64,000 nucleotides of DNA from positions 2,339,501 through 2,403,500 of the forward strand of contig OY855908.1 in assembly GCA_963693305.1 (NCBI GenBank), written 5' to 3'. A program made the translations under genes and the position numbers. The notes beneath the pieces are model-generated. The model searched no databases. It had not been told where the DNA came from and saw only the letters and a list, made by a program, of their open reading frames with translations. This DNA is from Meandrina meandrites (lineage: Eukaryota; Cnidaria; Anthozoa; Scleractinia; Meandrinidae). How positions within the stretch are numbered: position 1 is the stretch's first letter; each line of letters begins with the position of its first letter. Positions 36,901-50,200 of this stretch are shown one piece after another.

Positions 36901-38128
36901 ACAAAACGGGCTGCAAAGGTTTTTCAAGGTAATTACAGCGATATAGAAATTCACTTTCCACTGCAAAACAGCATTAAAATGGATTTGATTGCTGTCGTCA
37001 GGTTTCTTGGCGTAGTGTTTGTTCATTCAGATCAGCACGCGCGCGCAAAAGTGTTTTTTTTTTAATTATTTGCATTTCTATGCTATATTCTAAACCCACT
37101 AGAAGATGGTTTTCCTATGTCCTATAAGAAAATAATGCACTTTTGAGGTCTAGAAAAGCAGCTGAATGCCTTCGCCTAACGGCTCGGGCATCCACTAGCA
37201 GCTTTTCTAGACCTCAGGCGTGCATTATTTTCTTATAGAACATGGAAAACCATCTTCTAATAGGTAAATAAAAGGGTTCGTAGTTGCTGTTTATAACTTA
37301 CCACCTAAACAAGGATTCTAACAGCTAGTGAATGACATAAAACTCGCCCTTGAAAACGGTGCTCTCCATACTGCCGTTGTATGTTTTTAAATTGTTATCT
37401 ATTTTTTTTAAGTATCGTCAACACGTGCAACCCACTTAAAGTAAAGACGTATTCTTACTTGCCTACATTATTCTATTAGAGCCCCTCACTTTCAAACTCC
37501 TTAACTAATTATGGCGCTACGTTGTAAACACGCAGTGTGTTCTGTTGATTCTCCCATAGTCTTCTATTCGCCGATAGGACACGACCGCGCGCAAGCTGCT
37601 TTAACAAGGGAAAATTAATGAGCGATTGTCAATTCGGCTGCGTCTCGTTGACTATTGGCTCTTCATTAGAAACTCAGTCATGTTATATTGGAAATCCGCT
37701 CATGTGATTGGTTCTCCCATTGTTTTTTATTCGCTGACAGAACAGAATCACCCGCGCGTTGCTCTTTGAAGGGACATTTTTTTTTGCTTAAAGCACATAA
37801 AATTGCAGGTTTTTGGACTGCTATACTTCAGAATTTCTACTAAAACAATTATACTACTCGCCCACGTTTTCTATAAGCGATATTCAACTCGGCTGTGCCT
37901 CGTTGACTATTCGCTCATAGAAAACAAGGACTTAGTCTTCAGTTAATCGTGATCAGCCTAATAGAGCCACGATCAGCTACTTTAATTAATTTAACATAAC
38001 TCACCATTTCTCCTGGGAGACCAGGGATTCCCGGGGTTCCTGTATATCCTCTATCACCCTAAACATGTGAATCGAAAATAATACGAAGTTAGTTACGAAG
38101 TTAGTTTGCCGTCAGTAAAGTCAGCAAG

Positions 38129-38216
<88 letters not shown>

Positions 38217-41200
38217 CCAAAGTCGTTTGCATTTATTGCCGCATATGATGAAAAGGGCCTCAAAACTAAGCTACGAAATGAAATCGAGTTATATCATAAA
38301 CATTGCTCTTTTTCACGATTTGATAGCAGGGGGTATGAGGGGAGGGGGATGGCGAAGTCCCCACCTTTGTACTCTGAGCAGTTTTGACACAATTTAATTA
38401 AGTTGACTTCATGGTTGAACATGGCTGTCTGACCATGGAACCGAAATACCATAGAAGAACTATTCACAGTCTGGGCTTGAGTAAAATTTTATTCACAAAA
38501 CCTCGAATCCTTAGTAGTCACAGAGAACATTTCTGTCATAGAGTGGTTTTCACTTTAGTTTAGAAACTGATTCGCGTTTGTTTTGATTTTGCATTACTAC
38601 GCTCAGTGATTGACTTAAAAAACTCGCGCCACTTTCTCAATCAATCAGACGCAATCGCGAATTTTTAGCTTGCTCGCGCACGTTTTCCCGCGCTTCGTGC
38701 CGGCTACATGTATTTGTTTCGAGTTTTGATTGGTTCACTGGATTATCTTTGTCCTTTGAGATTGGCCAGAGTGATTACTTTGGTTTTGGTTTTACGACAC
38801 TCATTTGAAAACTGTTCTAATCAGTAAAGTAATATACCTGGTATCCGTTTGGTCCAGTTTCTCCTTCATCTCCGCGTCCTCCTTTTGGACCCTTATCGAA
38901 CAGTGAATTGAACAACATATATCAATACATTATTTAAGAAATAGAAAACATGTTTTCCGTGTTTCTATTGAGTTATAGAAAGATGAGTGAAAGTTTGGGA
39001 AAACGAGAAATGCTATGGGAACACGAGCCGATAGACGAGTGTTTCCACAGTTTTTAGAATCTGTAGTTTGCGCGCGTAATAAAAATCCACGGAAACAATT
39101 AGATCATTCGCTCTTGATTTCTATCGCGTAATAGTTTATTCGGGCTTCACCTTCATCAACTATCATGCGATAAAAATGAAGAGCGAATATTAAAGAAGTA
39201 CGGCTTTTAGCGCGCGCTTTCTTACAGGATGTTTTCTGAAAACAGATAATCAAGCTTGTAGGTAAGAGTTGAGACTATTTTTAAAATAATTATAAGACAA
39301 TTTCTAAGTGTTCCCGATAATTGCTTTTTACATCTTAAGGTTTAAATACAGTTTTAAATTTTTAATCATAATCACAAAATCGCCAGAGAAAAATAAAAGA
39401 AACGTAGGAACGTAAAAGCTTGTCATTTACACTAGTAAGAGATCATTAGAATCATTCCTGTTACATTTCGTGATTATTTTTATGAGCTACTGTGCATGCT
39501 AGTGTACATATTGTTTTTAAATAGGAAATTCCCGTTATACCCATAACTTACATCCGGCCCAGTTATCCCAAATGCTCCGTCCTCACCATTCCTTCCAAAT
39601 TCACCCTAAAAGGTATAACAAATGGTACACGATGAAAACAAAATTACAATTTACTCCTTTACAAAGTAATTGCACTTTTCAATGTAGGTCCTATGTATAG
39701 AAAAAAAAACACGGGGACTCCTCGGACGAGTGCCTACTGCTGTACTTTAAATGTGACCAGCGAGAAAGCTCACTTTTGGGTTGAACTAGTCCAGTCCTGG
39801 CTTTCTCTCTGTCACGCAACGCTTCGGGAGAGGGTCTCAAAGGAGCCCTGTCTCCGGTAGCATTGCGTGACAGAGAGAGGGCCAGAACTGGACCAGGGTC
39901 ACACACACAAGCGACGCAAGCAGCTAAGAGCAAGTCTGCGAGCGAAGCAATCCGACGGATAGGAGTCTGGGCCTGCTCGCAAGCTACACGAAAAGTGTTG
40001 TCGTTATCCCCTGGCATATTTCCTAATTTTCCTGACGATTTACCAGTGCTTATTGTATGACTGAGTTCTCTTGCTTATTAACATAACTGGACAAGGACAT
40101 CGGAGCCGTGGTTTCGAATCACTACTGACATTTCGATCCATAACCATATGGCTATTGCATACAGTCGACCTTTATATTTGTAAGAATTTTTTGTAGTTTT
40201 TATTTATTTATGTTTGTGAGATGGACTTTGAATGATATCAACAATCTAAAGATTTTTTATCCAGAAACAGCGGACCAAAATACCCAAGGATAATCCATTT
40301 ATACCAAATTTCACCAAAAACTGGAGTAAAGCACTGGCTCAATGTAACACTTGGAAAGTGCAAGCCTTTATGAAAAACAGAAGAAAATGTCAAAAATAAA
40401 CACGATGCGTGCTTGCCAAGTCTTAAATCTGTAAGCTGTTTTCCCTTAAATCCAAAACAGATCATACATATGAACCTAGTAAATGGCCCAGCTCACCAAC
40501 AGTCTCTCGTAGCTCAGTGGTTAGAGCACCCAGCGGGTATTCTGGAAGGTCATGAGTTCGATTCCTGTCGGGAACTCAGATTCTTTTCTTTGCTCCACGC
40601 TCGTGACAAATGAACATTTCATCTTTAACATATCATCTCGCTAAAAACATTGTATCTTACCGGTTCACCTGATAACCCGACTTCACCTCTACCCCCAGGC
40701 TCCCCAATCATTCCAAATTCACCGGGCATGCCTGGAGCGCCTGTAGATCCATTATTACCTCGGTCGCCCTGCAAATGAAATTTATACATGTATACCGTGC
40801 ATTAAATATTCGCTTCGGAAAATGACTTTTATGCCCCTACCCCCAGGGGGTCCAGGGACTAAATCAGAGGATGACCCTGAGCTAGAGGCTCATAATATAA
40901 AACGGATGACAATAATAATAAAAAAAAATTACAAAAAGTAAAAAGGAAATAACTTAAGTTGAAGCAATATATACGAAATATGTTGAGACATATAAAATAT
41001 AAATATCAGTAAAGAGCATTTTATATTTAAAAGAGACAAAGTAGAAAATCTACCCGCTCTCCAATAGGTCCAGTTTCTCCGGCTATTCCATCCATTCCAG
41101 GTGTTCCCTGTAAGACAAGTTAAACGTAAATTGATTTCGTTGAACTTCAACAGAGTTTGTCAGTGTGTTGTTTTATTAGCGTCTTGTAAGTAACTGAATT

Positions 41201-44200
41201 GTTCAAATGCCCCTGACGATTTTAAAAAGTCGCAACATCTCTAGCGGGGCGGCTTTGCATGTCTCTCTTGTTTATGGCATACGTAAGACACATAAAACGA
41301 GTTAAGTGTTGTTCACAAGTGCGACGCAAATGCAAGCGCAAATGTAAGTGCAAATGCAAACGCAAATGTAAGTGCAAATGCAAGCGCTATTTCAATAAAA
41401 GTTGTCAGACCAAGGCTTAACAAGACCGAGAGGTATTATGGGTACCACACGCGCTGGATACTAATAAGATAAAGAGTGTTTTCACTCAATTCCAGGAGGA
41501 ATGACATGGTACACCAATATTTGTTTTGGAAGACTAATATTGCTGCCGTGACGTCATATGAAAACGCTCGATAACGACATGACAAAAGCGAATTTGCACG
41601 ACATGTGGAAACAACGTATTTTTAGCCACAATGAATTTTAGAAGAATTTTCAAAACTCGAAGCCGTACGTGCGACAGTGAAAATAAAGCTACACAAAAAG
41701 GTCTCCAGAGAGGAAAAACAAATTCATCACGTGCAAAAATAGGCTTTGATCTGACAACGTTGATTGAAATAGCCGCTTATTGTCTATGAATTTTCTTGTT
41801 ATAGATAGAATCCCTCCCAAAATTAGATTAACTCACAGATTTTCCTGGACGACCATTTGGCCCAAGCTTTCCTCTTTCACCAGGGAAGCCCTGTGATAAG
41901 AAAATCGCCGGTGATTACATTTATTTTATTTTGAGAACAAATGAGAGGTGTCATTTCAATCTGCAAAACAAAGCACTGCATAGAGATAGACATCATAATA
42001 AAAAGTTGATGTCGATAATAAACGCTTTCCATATCGAAACATTTCTTCCGGACCATACTTACATTTAGGTAATAGTTTGCTATATGAAATCTGGATCGCA
42101 TAAAATTCAAGTTTTTCTTTTTTCGAGCCTTTTCTGTTGGTCATGCCAATGTCGACCTCCTTAAACAAAACAGTTACCAAACTTCGATCTACCAGCAATA
42201 ATGTATTGGCAGATTACTAAAAAGTTGATTGAAAACGTTAGTTATGGTTAAAAAAAAAAACTGTTTTCGAGAGGTGCTGTGAACTTCGGGGCTGAAAGCT
42301 GAATGATTTTTTTGTGAATTACAAGAAAAGAAATGACGAACATTTGAGTGACTTCGCCAATAATCATTATGTCATTTTAAAACGCCTCGCTCAATATCAA
42401 TATTCTCGTTGTAAAAAAGACACAAGACCATGAAGTCATTTTACTAACCGGTAATCCAGGCTCTCCGTCCTGACCATTGGCTCCTTCGGGGCCGCGATCA
42501 CCCTTAAGTAATAAAACAACAAGTTGTTGTTAACCGTTGTTAAATAACTGCCTGTTTTGTCGATTGATTGATTGATTGATTGATTGAATGAGCAACAAAC
42601 ACCTTACCATTTCACCGTCTTCGCCACGAGATCCAACCGCCCCCAAGAGACCATTCCATCCCTAAAACAGTAAAAAAAAAAAATCACATATGCCAAACAT
42701 AAATCAGTTCTCGTAGTTCAAAGGCAGTAAAGGTGTCTTTCTGCTGTAGGACGCCAGCATTTTGGTCATGTCCTGTTTTCGTAATAAAAGTGGAATAATA
42801 AAGAGTGGATCAGCCCAGCCCAATTACATTCAAAGATGGCGAGATATTAAAAGAAACTGAGCTGTGAATGGATCCTTATCTCTAAATAACCTCATTCTGC
42901 CACATCTGAGATACTTAAGATTTGAAACTCTGACCATTTATTACAGTACCAGTTCATCTACTGCGAGTTAAATCGCGGAAAGTTTCTCTAAAATCGAACC
43001 AGTCTGTAAAGTTGCTGACACTGGAGAATGAAATACAACTTATTCCGGCATAATGGGTCCCTGCTGGTGTAATGTCACTTACATTTAATCCTACATGTCC
43101 CTTTATTCCAAGCGGTCCAGGTGGTCCAGGAAATCCCTGAAGAATGAAACAGTTTTAAGTTTAACGTAGAAAAAAAAATTTTCAGCTAGTTCTGTAAATT
43201 ACGCCATTTGATGAAAAATAAACAAAAAGGAATGAAAACAACACTTATAAAGACAATTTACTTACGACAGAGCCATCTTGCCCATCAGGCCCAGGTAAAC
43301 CATCTTGGCCATCTCTCCCCTTAAGTAAAAGAGTACAACATGTGGTACATCATACGGAAATTGGCGAAGAGTAGAATAATTATACCCGTAAACTGCCACT
43401 TATAAGCTCCCCCTCCCCCCCACTTGTAAGCCCCCTCGGTTATAGGCCGATCTACCTGTAAACAACAACAAAAATACATCCGGTTATAAGCTCCCTTCCC
43501 CGGATATAGGCCCCCCTTTGCTGGATGACAGTACTGAACAGGGCTAAATATTGCTTTATTATGACGTTTTAAAGCTTAATTAAAAAATATAAATTAAAAA
43601 CGTATTTTGATCAACACTGCATGCTGTGGCTCATTTCGAGAGCGTTGTTTTTTATTCCGCTTATAAGCCTTATTTTATTTTTGACGATACTACATTTGAA
43701 AAATAACTGGGCTTCACAATGTTCCCAAAGGTAGCATGCGGGTTATAAGTTCTGGGAAGTAAAATTTATTTCTTATCGTTATAAAAACGAAAGTGTATTG
43801 GAAACTGACCGGCAGGCCAGGTTCTCCTGGCTTTCCTGGTTTCCCGTGAAGTCCTCTGGCTCCCTGAAAGATCACAATAAATGTCATCAATTTGATCATG
43901 AATTACTAACGTGACACAAATAGGAGCTCAAATGCGAAATGGACGCCTGCATCTAAATCAAATAGAGGTGAAATACGTACTTTGGGATCTAGCCTGCGAG
44001 CAGTTTCACCTTTGGGTCTCAAGCATGTGGAGAAACCTTTTCACCCGGAACACCAAACACTAAATCACTCGGGTCAGTGACTTCCTTGATTTATTGATCC
44101 CTTCGTTGACACATCCGAAATTAACCACAAGAGATTTTCAGAACGTTACCGGAACGTTTTAGCACGAGGCTTAGACATTTGCATATCACGTGATTCCGGA

Positions 44201-47200
44201 CAAGCACGAGCGATATAGCGGAGATAACGAGTTGGTGAGCGAGGTGAGCCGGCGGGATCTTCGCTGCTCGTGCTTGTGATCCGAAGGTGTCGATCAAGGC
44301 TGTAGCTCGAAGGCTAAGTGGAATCCCAATTTCTCGAACTTCTCCGCGGCGGATTTTTCGAATCAGTTTTCGCTTCCCTTGGAGCTTCGAGGAATCGGGA
44401 TTCCACTGTAGCTCAAAAAGTGAATCACTTCTGAGCGAATATTAAAGCGAAGATGCGATCTTACTAACAAACGTCAAAGCCAGACGTACAAATCTTGGTC
44501 ACGCCGAGAAAATACTCGTATAATTATTTGTTTTGATAAATAAATAATGCTGATGTTACTTTCATTAGGAAATCTACCAATCATTCGCAACTTGATGGTA
44601 ACCATATCAAGTGAATTTGCTGCCATTGTTATGGTACCTTTGTGCCAGGGATTCCAGGATTACCCTCTAGTCCAGTATCACCCTGCGGACCCTGAAAAGA
44701 AAATAAATGGATGTCGAAGGGTAAGCAAGACTCAAAATCTACTTCTTACACGGAGACAAAAGCTAGCAAGGAAAGGATTTGCTTACGACGGGTCCCTGTG
44801 CCCCCGGTCTACCAGGCAAACCGGGTGATCCTCTCATTCCCTAAAAAAATAAAAACATTCTAAAATTAAAATCATCGACGAATGCTTCACAAAATCATTT
44901 TAATCAATTAGGCATTTGCTGTTTGAATCTTGTTGACTGGGTTTCCTTCGATCTTATCCAAAAAACGTCAAGATACCGTATGTCTCCTTTAAAAGCGACA
45001 TTCGATCGTTTTGCCGTCTTAAGCCTTGATGCTCTGATCATCTAATATATATTGGAATTAATCTTACTCCGTCAATAGAAATATAATATAATAATTCTTT
45101 AATAATAAGAATTTAATTTTCATACCGCAGCGCCGGGCCTTCCTATTTCGCCGTCTTCTCCCGAGGGTCCTTGCGATCCCTGAAATTAAAGTTTAGACAA
45201 TTTTTTGAGCCTATTAAAATCTTGTAACTTATAAAACGTTGATTTCAGAATCATCATTTACAAAACCCACACCATTGCTAAAGTATTTAAGCAATATACA
45301 TGTATACAGTCTCACCAAAACATAGAAATACAAAAGGTATTTTCCGCTGGTATGAAGTTGATATAGTTCATTAGCAGTTTATGTTTTTCGTGTTTGTTGG
45401 AGCACGCCGTTAGGGCGTGTCTCCAGGGATTATGTGATTGGTTGGTGTTTAGTATTTAAGGATTCAAAGAGTTGCTAGATTCCTCTCGCTCGCGCTGTCC
45501 ATCCTGGCGTTTACTTCTTTTCCCACCCGCCCGCCCCATTTTCTGTTCCAGTTTTCATTTTGTTTTTTCTGTTGTTTTTAGGCCGTTCAGAACATGCTTC
45601 AAGCGCCGGTCGCTGCTTCCGGTGCAACCGTCCAGGACACTGGTCCAAGGACTACCGAGTCCTGTTGCCTTCCACCTCAAAGAGGGGGACATTGGGGTTT
45701 GCGGTATTGCGGTATTGGCCAATTTTTCATGCGGTATTTCGGTAATTTTAATTTTAAATTGCGTTATTGCGGTATTCTCCAAACCTGCGGGATGCGTTTT
45801 CTTTACGTTTTGGTCGACGATATTCAGTATAAAAACGTATCCTTCACTTTTTTCCGACCATTTATAGCCGTTTCCGGTCGTTTCGGAAGCACCCTGAAAC
45901 GGTCTTATTTTGTCACACATTTTAATCTACAATGTGACTGTTCTAACAACCCGTTTAAGCCGTGTCATTGTTTCCACGGTCCCACCGCTCGTTTTTGCCT
46001 CTATTTTTGCTCTCGCGTCAAGGAATCCACCAGCTATACAGGCTTACTATAAAATTGTGGTATTTTCCGATTTTTTTTGCGGTATTGCGGTATTTGTCGA
46101 ATTTTTTTGCGGTAATGCGGTGTTCAGCAACCCCCAATGTCCCCCTCCTCAAACAGAAGCGGTTTCTATTATTCAAACAGTGCCACAACTGTTAGGCCCG
46201 GATCAGGAGGTCTTACCGATGGAAGCTCAAAGTGATGGAGGTGATAACGTATTGTTTGCACAACTCTCGGAGGTAAAAGAAGCTTATGAGTTCGAAGATT
46301 CCAGCGGGACAGTTTTGTCACAAGTCAAGGGTAGTCTGAGAAGACACGTAGATTTTTGGCGTAGGATAGGTGTCCCTAGATATATATTATCGGTTATATG
46401 CGAGGGTTACCGTTTGCCTTTTCAGCAAACTCCCCCTGGGTTTACCTCCAAAAATAACAGATCAGCTTTAGATAAGTCAGAGTTTGTTTGTGAAGCCATT
46501 TTGGAGCTTTTACATTCAGGCAGGGTAATGGAATTAAATGGGCCACCTGATGTTGTTAATCCTTTGAGTGTGTCCATCCAGCCCAACGGTAAAAAGAGAT
46601 AAATCCTTGATCTCCGTTACATTAACAATTTTCTTATTAAACAGAAGTTCAAGTACGAGGATTGGAAAATTGCTTTAGCTTATTTCCAAAAGGGTTTTTT
46701 TTTATGATTACTTTTGACCTTAAAAGTGGCTACCACCATATTGAAATTCATCCAGATCACCAGAGGTTTTTGGGGTTCGCATGGAAGTTTCCAGGCGAAG
46801 ATTCCATGCGATATTTTGTGTTTACAGTTCTTCCTTTTGGTCTGTCCTCTGCACCCTACATTTTTACAAAATGTTTAAAACCGCTCGAGAAGTATTGGAG
46901 GTTCAATGGTGTTAATATTGCTTTATTTCTTGATGATGGCTGGTTGATAGATTCTGACCATGACACTTGTGCAGTCCTGGCTACTAATGTTTGGTCTGAT
47001 TTAAGGAAGTCGGGGTTTATCACCAATGATGAGAAGTCACAATGGTGTCCGAGTCAAGTTATCGAATGGTTGGGGATCGTATGGGACACCATTAATGGAA
47101 CTATTAGCATTTCTGATCGTCGGGGAAAATAGCATCGCTAAATCTATCGATAAGATTCTCTTTAGTGATCGTTTGGTTTCGGCGCGGGAGTTGGCCTCAC

Positions 47201-50200
47201 TCGTAGGCAAGGTTATTTCTGGCGGGGCGGGTTTTGGTAATATTTCCAGAATTATGACTAGGTACTGCTCTATTTCAGTTGCGTCTGCCCAGGATTGGGA
47301 CTCCAAGTTTTATCTTGATCTATATTGTGTAAGGGAACTTTATTTCTGGGAGGCTAATTTAAAGCGTCTGAATTGTAAGGTAGTGGCGGATTCTCCGTAT
47401 AGAATGTCTAACTACGTGGTTTATTCAGATGCAAGCGCCACAGGTTGTGGTGCTCATCTTGATATTAATGGTGAGCAAGTTTGTCATAAGCAGTGGGTTT
47501 TGGAAGAATGTGGAAAAAGTTCTACATGGAGGGAATTATCTGCTATATTGTTCGCTTTACATTCATTTTTACCCTTACTTAAAGGCTCCTATGTGAAGTG
47601 GTTTTCTGATAGTCAAAATGCATTAAAGATTATACAAGTGGGGAGTATGAGAAGCGATTTACATGCTATCGCGCTGGAGATTTTTCAGTTCTGTGCCAAT
47701 AATGGCATTGAGTTAGAGGTCCAGTGGATCCCTCGCACTGAGATTGAGAGGGCTGATTATATTAGTCGTATCATTGATGTAGACGATTGGCAGATTTCAG
47801 CCGATTGTTTCATGTCTTTAGAGGAAAGCTGGGGTGTTCATTCAGTGGATTGTTTTGCTAGTTAATATAATAAGAAGGTTAACAAGTTTTTCTCTAGATT
47901 TTGGAACCCAGGTTGTAGCGGGGTGGATTTTTTCGTGCAAAATTTGGAGGGTGAAAATTGCCTCGTTGTTCCCCCTGTAAGCCTTATTGCTAGAGTTATT
48001 CATTATCTGCACGTGTCCAGGGCCATTGCCACTGTAGTTGTGCCTTTTTGGCCGTCTTCATTTTTCTGGCCCATTATTTCTAGAAAATTTTCTAGGTTTA
48101 TTATAGATTGCAAGTGTTTTGATGCTTCTGCTTTAGAACAAGGGCGGAACACTAATTCACTCTTGGGCAGTGATAGGTTCACTGGGTTCATCTTAGCTGT
48201 TCGTATGAAGTTTTCTTAAGTATCTATAGCTTTATTTGCATGGGACGCTTGCCCATTTATTTTTCAGTGGATAAGAGGCACTGGCCTGACTTGGGGTTAT
48301 TACAATGTGTTTTTGTGTAAAAGAGGCACTGGCCTGACTTGGTGTTACTACAATGTGTTTTGTGGAAAAGAGGCACTGGCCTGAGTTGGTATTATTACAA
48401 TGTTTTTGTGTAGGCGCTCGCCGTTTCTTTTTTCATGTTGTGGAATAAGCGTTTTTTTCCGGGATGTTACTGTTAGCGCCTATTTTTCCTTATTTGTTTT
48501 GTTTTCTCATTACAGACGTTTGTCTCAGACGATATTTGGAGTCGCCTGCCGGTTAGTGTAAAGCCAGACCTAGGAGAGCTTATCTCGGTTTTGCTGAAGT
48601 CTAAAGCGGATTCTACAGCGAAGAGATATAAGAAAGAGATTGTGAAGTTTATTGAATATTGTAATTTTTCCGGGGTTCGGCCGGTGCCTCCTTTTCCAGT
48701 TGCGTTTATAGTTGCTTATCTTTTTAAGGTTTATAAGAGTTCTAATTCTTATGCCTCTTTAGTTATGTCTCATGCAGCTCTTAAGTGGTTTCACTCGTTA
48801 GGTCCAAGTAACGGCGCCAATCCATTGGATAGTTCGATCTGTCATAATTTGCTGGAGGCGGCTAGGCGCAATAAGCCAGTTAGTGTTAAAAAGGCGCCTA
48901 TCTCTGCCGACATTATTAAGAGTATTATTGATAAGTTCGCTGGTCCTTCTGCTAATCTTAAGGATATGCGAGTTGCTTGTATCTGCTCGTTAGGCTTTGC
49001 GGGGTTTTTTCGTTATGATGAACTTAGTAACATTGCGCCCTCGCATCTTGAATTTTTTCCTGATCATCTTAGAGTGTTTGTTCCCAGGGCTAAAAATGAC
49101 ATTTATCGCGAGGGTAATTATGTTTATATTAAGAGATTGGGTAACAAGTATTGCCCTGTTGCACTTTTAGAAGGGTATATTTCCATGTGTGGCATTGAAC
49201 TTTCCAGTTCAGTTGCTCTATTCCGTCCAGTAAGATTTTTTAAGTCCACCAATACTTATAAGTTACATGGAGTTAAATTATCGTATACTAGATGCAGAGA
49301 AATCTTTAAAGAGTGCCTTAAAGGAATAGGGGTAAATCATAAGCTGTACGGTCTTCATAGTTTAAGGTCTGGTGGAGCTACCTCTGCTGTTAGTCATAAT
49401 CCTAATCTTTCAGAAAGGGTACTTAAACTTCATGGTCGTTGGAAGTCTGATACCGCGAAAGATATGTACATTCTAGAAGATATTTCTAAGCGTTTGCAAG
49501 TAACTAGTCAACTTGGTTTGTAAATTTGCATTTATTTAGTGTGATTCAGTTTATTCATTCTATTATGATTGCTTTTGTGAATCTTGAATAAACGTCAGTT
49601 TTGGATTGCCTGAGCATCCAACCATCAACTTGTGTATTTATTTATCTAAGTATTTAAGAGGAAAATAATTTACGTTCGTTTGAGCGTAGCGAATTAGAAC
49701 GTAAAACCACTTTATCAGCATAAACATATTCAAGACAGAGACTGCACAGTATGCGTCACATAATAGTAGCAGTAGCAGTAGCAGTAGCAGTAGCAGTAGC
49801 AGTAGCAGTAGCAGTAGCAGTAGCAGTAGCAGCAGCAGTAGCAGTAGCAGTAGCAGTAGCAGTAGCAGTAGCAGTAGCAGTAGCAGTAGCAGTAGCAGTA
49901 GCAGTAGCAGTAGCAGTAGCAGTAGCAGTAGCAGTAGCAGTAGCAGTAGCAGTAGCAGTAGCAGTAGCAGTAGCAGTAGCAGTAGCAGTAGCAGTAGCAG
50001 TAGCAGTAGCAGTAGCAGTAGCAGTAGTGGTAGCAGCAGCAATATTTGTAGCAATAGTAAACTCTTACCAGACCACCAAGTTCTCCTTTGGAACCTCGGT
50101 CACCTGGCCGTCCTTTATTACCCTGGTAAGTTGAAATAAATATTAGTTTTCTTAAAATAACAACAATGAATATACTGTTTCTTAATTTAAATCATCAAGT

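Larger units (their letters stand above)
36079..38004 (-). other. Collagen intron, 1.9 kb
   Basis: Between exons 42 and 43. Contains the possible Crypton-like fragment and the long foldback at 37100-37259. No exon of Gly-X-Y type was found on the minus strand. Confidence 0.6.
45400..49625 (+). mobile_element. Tyrosine-recombinase retrotransposon (DIRS/Ngaro type), antisense in collagen intron
   Basis: Order of parts: gag zinc-knuckle remnant, reverse transcriptase, RNase H, tyrosine recombinase. A recombinase in place of an integrase, placed after RNase H, is diagnostic of YR retroelements. No long terminal repeats were seen. AATAAA at about 49586 is a plausible 3' end signal. Both borders are approximate; terminal or split direct repeats were not resolved by eye. 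RT/RH carries stops and frameshifts, so this copy is not autonomous. DIRS and Ngaro cannot be separated here: no methyltransferase or SGNH hydrolase domain was recognised. Confidence 0.82.
45180..50068 (-). other. Collagen intron of 4.9 kb hosting a retroelement
   Basis: Lies between exons 28 and 29, both phase 0, so the helix reads on across it. Almost all of it is the plus-strand retroelement plus a hexanucleotide array near the donor. Confidence 0.8.

Noticed and set aside
39691..40060. Overlapping frames of 108 and 65 codons
   Set aside because: They cross an inverted repeat, so both strands give similar open frames; no conserved motif.
40505..40600. Functional tRNA gene
   Set aside because: Only boxes A and B are conserved; acceptor and anticodon arms do not pair.
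45472..46195. Several overlapping plus-strand frames of 77-152 codons
   Set aside because: They run through the nested TIR element's GCGGTATT repeats; only the zinc-knuckle segment has meaning.
48273..48413. CRISPR-like array
   Set aside because: Only three contiguous repeats with no unique spacers, in a eukaryotic retroelement.
49638..50134. Poly-Leu (minus) and poly-Ala-Val (plus) frames of 127-138 codons
   Set aside because: Pure translation of the GTAGCA array; no domain, no splice context.
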